Of a DNA stretch of 64,000 nucleotides, positions 62,079 to 64,000 are shown piece by piece. Below the pieces are notes generated by a model. It saw only the letters and a list, made by a program, of their open reading frames with translations. It had not been told where the DNA came from and did not search any database. The stretch lies in contig NZ_WWNE01000007.1 of the NCBI RefSeq assembly GCF_009909615.1, forward strand, positions 167,669 through 231,668, in the 5' to 3' direction. The translations under genes were made by a program, and so were the position numbers. How positions within the stretch are numbered: position 1 is the stretch's first letter; every line of letters begins with the position of its first letter. This DNA is from Acidiluteibacter ferrifornacis (lineage in GTDB: Bacteria; Bacteroidota; Bacteroidia; Flavobacteriales_E; Vicingaceae).

Positions 62079-63100
62079 GCAATACATTATTCAGCAGTTT
62101 TAGAGACTTCATTCACAATGGTAAAGAGCCTTGGAAGGCAAACTTCACAAAAGCCAAATACAATGAACAAGTCCTTGCATTGGCTATTCCTACCTACAAC
62201 ACACAACCATTATATGAACTCACCTTTCCAGACCCATTGACTGAAAAGGCCAACTATTACAAAAAGCTCATAGATCAATACGCAGTTCAAGAGTTGAACA
62301 GCTTTCACAGCATTGTTTCTGAATCCAAAGACAAAGCGAGACTTTACCAAGTGTATTTCCCACTCTCCCGAACATTACCAGGTCTAATGAACGACCTCAA
62401 CAATACGCTTGAAACATTGGATCTCACCAATCCAAAATATGAACCTGATGCAAACGGTAGAATCAACCTGACTGATGAATACGATAACTCGTATATCCTC
62501 CACTACTTAAAGCATGAACTCATTCGCATTTACCTTGAAGTCATTGAACACTATCCTGATTATGCGAAAGATGCTGAGAAGGATGTAAACAAGCTGTATA
62601 TCAAATTCTATAAGCACGTTCAACCTCCTGTGCCGGTTATCACAGATGCTCCTACCCTTGAGATTGAAAAACCAATAGCTGAGCAAAAGGTAAAGGCTAC
62701 CGATAAAGCCTTACAAGTAATGAAGCGAGACTTTAGAACCGAGAAGGATTCTATTCTCAGCTACAAAGAAGTAGTTAAGGACGGCAGCAAATTCGCCCTA
62801 TTTGAAGAGAAGCTATTCCAAAGTGGCTTTATTGATTCAGAGTACAATGCCATTGAATCGCACGGCTCTAAAGGGAAACTAGCAGCGATCTATCACAGGA
62901 TTATTGAGAAAGGATATTTCAATGAAAGAACCTTTCAGCCCATGAAGCCAATCCAACCCACTGACATTCGGGCTTTCTTGGATTACCGCTACAATACCAA
63001 CCTCAGTCAGCAATTCAGGAGATACAAACAGAACGAAGAAAAGCACAAGGAATACCTCGACAGCCAGTATTGGTTAGACAGCCTTCCGACCCTTCGTTAA
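62075..63100 (+). CDS. Element-encoded protein of unknown function
   Basis: 341 residues, no signal peptide or membrane segment. I do not recognise a family. The N-terminal half is helical ('YAVQELNSFHSIVSESKDKA'), a Pro-rich linker with 'PPVPVITDAPTLEIEKPIAE' lies near residue 190, and the C-terminal part has 'EKLFQSGFIDSEYNAIESHG' and 'GKLAAIYHRIIEKGYF', a pattern seen in small DNA-associated or RteC-like proteins of Bacteroidota elements. The ATG overlaps the integrase stop (ATGA), so it is part of the recombination operon. Confidence 0.6.
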   Translation: MSNTLFSSFRDFIHNGKEPWKANFTKAKYNEQVLALAIPTYNTQPLYELTFPDPLTEKANYYKKLIDQYAVQELNSFHSIVSESKDKARLYQVYFPLSRTLPGLMNDLNNTLETLDLTNPKYEPDANGRINLTDEYDNSYILHYLKHELIRIYLEVIEHYPDYAKDAEKDVNKLYIKFYKHVQPPVPVITDAPTLEIEKPIAEQKVKATDKALQVMKRDFRTEKDSILSYKEVVKDGSKFALFEEKLFQSGFIDSEYNAIESHGSKGKLAAIYHRIIEKGYFNERTFQPMKPIQPTDIRAFLDYRYNTNLSQQFRRYKQNEEKHKEYLDSQYWLDSLPTLR

Positions 63101-63129
63101 TCCGCTTCATTTTGTCCTGATTTTTAGTA

Positions 63130-63234
63130 TGGTAAAGTCGCTCGATTTTACCAATACAAATTACCACTTCATTTCATAACATTCTGTTATTCAATGGTTT
63201 TTGCTGTGTCAAATTACCATTGAGCACCTTACCA
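63130..63234 (+). repeat. TTACCA repeats before the twin HTH genes
   Basis: TTACCA occurs at 63148, 63161, 63214 and 63229, with an inverted copy TGGTAA at 63130. They precede the first of two HTH genes at 63325. A possible operator or recombination-protein site; spacing is irregular. Confidence 0.4.
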
Positions 63235-63324
63235 TTTGCCTTTATTTTCCTTTGGTCTTGTCAACGGAAATCGTTGGTGACTTTAGCGCTGAAGTCTTTT
63301 TCAAATTTTCAAAATCCAATAAAA

Positions 63325-63624
63325 ATGGAAGAGATTTTAAAAAGACTAGAAATAATAGAAAAACACGTATTAGACCAAAATCTAATACTAAAGAATGTGC
63401 TCAATTTTAATGAAGCTGCAAAGTTCATTGAAGTATCGCATTCGCACCTGTACAAGCTCACCAGCTCGGGTAAAGTGCCATTCTATAAACCGAATGGCAA
63501 GAAGATCTACTTCAACCGACAAGAGCTAGAAGAATGGTTGCTACGCAACAGAAATGAAACGGACGCTGAGATAGACCAAAGAGCAGCAGATTATCTAATC
63601 AAAAAAGGGAGAGTGAAGCTATGA
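63325..63624 (+). CDS. HTH (MerR/excisionase-type) DNA-binding protein 1
   Basis: The preferred start is ATG at 63325, giving 99 residues (MEEILKRLEIIEKHVLDQNL); the longer frame starting upstream runs through the repeat region and is less likely. A coiled-coil N-terminus precedes an HTH_17 domain with 'FNEAAKFIEVSHSHLYKLTS' and 'GKKIYFNRQELEEWL'. Its stop overlaps the second HTH gene (ATGA). Tandem HTH genes of this kind are known as excision factors in CTnDOT-type elements. Confidence 0.8.
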   Translation: MEEILKRLEIIEKHVLDQNLILKNVLNFNEAAKFIEVSHSHLYKLTSSGKVPFYKPNGKKIYFNRQELEEWLLRNRNETDAEIDQRAADYLIKKGRVKL

Positions 63625-63917
63625 GTGAGTTGATAGACATGATCCTGAAGCTCTCTCAGGAAATCAAATGGATTAGAGCCTACTTAGGTCAATTTCAGAA
63701 GAGCCAATTGGAGCATTTCAAAGATGCTTGGATTGATGGACAAGATGTAATGATGGCTTTGCATATCAGCAAGCGCACACTACAGACTTTGCGTGACAAT
63801 GGAACACTGCCATACAGCCGAATCAATGGCAAGTTCTACTACAAGGTTTCTGACTTAGAGAAACTACTTGAATCCAATTACTCAACCTTTAAAAGCAAGA
63901 GCCATGGAAATAAGTAG
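63621..63917 (+). CDS. HTH (MerR/excisionase-type) DNA-binding protein 2
   Basis: 98 residues with an HTH_17-type domain ('QDVMMALHISKRTLQTLRDN', 'INGKFYYKVSDLEKLL'). It overlaps the preceding HTH gene by 4 bp, and the truncated ORF beginning at 63904 overlaps its end by 14 bp. Compared with the first protein it shares architecture but little exact sequence, so the two are old duplicates or independent members. Likely part of the element's excision or transfer control. Confidence 0.8.
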   Translation: MSELIDMILKLSQEIKWIRAYLGQFQKSQLEHFKDAWIDGQDVMMALHISKRTLQTLRDNGTLPYSRINGKFYYKVSDLEKLLESNYSTFKSKSHGNK

Positions 63918-64000
63918 AGAGTCAGTCCTAGAGAGAACGCACTACGGGCTTAATATCTACGCCCATGTGCTTCGCAAATACTATCCGGGTGAAACAGTCC
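63904..64000 (+). CDS. Partial ORF at the window end (element gene)
   Basis: The frame opens with ATG at 63904, 'MEISRESVLERTHYGLNIYA', and continues past the window end without a stop. I recall similar N-termini ('THYGLNIYAxxLRxYYP') in element-encoded proteins of Flavobacteria, but I cannot assign a function. In Bacteroidota elements a primase or mobilisation gene often follows such HTH pairs. Confidence 0.5.
   Translation, partial: MEISRESVLERTHYGLNIYAHVLRKYYPGETV

Noticed and set aside
1-64000. CRISPR array, rRNA or complete tRNA genes
   Set aside because: No regularly spaced repeat array, rRNA signature or full tRNA fold was seen.

Overview
The window looks like a chromosomal segment of a low-GC, T9SS-bearing Bacteroidota, probably Flavobacteriales-like. 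The reasons are a gliding-motility-type (T9SS type B) C-terminal domain at 23116-24909, a remnant T9SS type A sorting domain at about 22970-23115, several TAnnTTTG-type promoter candidates, typical family members (DPP III lipoprotein, NfeD/SPFH pair, PafA phosphatase, ArsS) and a 6S-like RNA next to zapA. Species cannot be named from the sequence alone. No tRNA, rRNA or CRISPR array was recognised.

Layout. 1-3130 is an accessory, AT-rich stretch: the C-terminus of a REP-associated transposase, a REP-like hairpin, a ParE/ParD module between 58-bp direct repeats, and two orphan genes. Each of these three units is bracketed by its own private pair of inverted repeats, and all genes read in the same direction. 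This resembles a gene-cassette (integron/CALIN-like) array without a visible integrase. 3327-21481 is mostly ordinary chromosome: acyltransferase, PH-domain protein, choice-of-anchor-L/OmpA fusion, FAD/2Fe-2S reductase, ergothioneine genes (egtB, egtD), ABC exporter, truA, DPP III, mnmA, PTPS/QueD with folE, and a Bax-inhibitor-1 protein. 21562-25000 holds fabD, then a collapsed secreted-protein gene and an intact T9SS cargo gene. 25049-31126 is a housekeeping block (priA, pfkA, rny, 6S-like RNA, zapA and a coiled-coil partner).

31287-43636 carries an M23 peptidase, NfeD and SPFH proteins, a two-component system (receiver-histidine kinase plus LuxR-type regulator) with a degenerate receiver/phosphatase-like neighbour, a persulfide-dioxygenase-like protein, and a peroxide-defence locus (oxyR divergent from katA-ankyrin-dps). 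43686-48000 holds an arsenosugar-type radical SAM/AhpD pair and a phosphate-scavenging pair (PafA-like phosphatase and PiT-like transporter). 48187-58079 includes an outer-membrane protein, a trans-sulfuration enzyme, LOG, DinB, OsmC, rarA, and a five-gene sigma/anti-sigma/surface-protein run ending in tandem paralogues.

58260-60394 is acpH and mnmE. From the 3' end of mnmE to the end of the window lies the left end of an integrative element: putative arm-type repeats, four GATACA iterons in exact 10-bp phase, a zinc-finger/HTH excisionase-like gene, a tyrosine integrase, an orphan gene, twin HTH genes and a truncated ORF. Integration at the 3' end of mnmE recalls the site used by SGI1-type islands in Gammaproteobacteria. 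The element's other end is outside the window.
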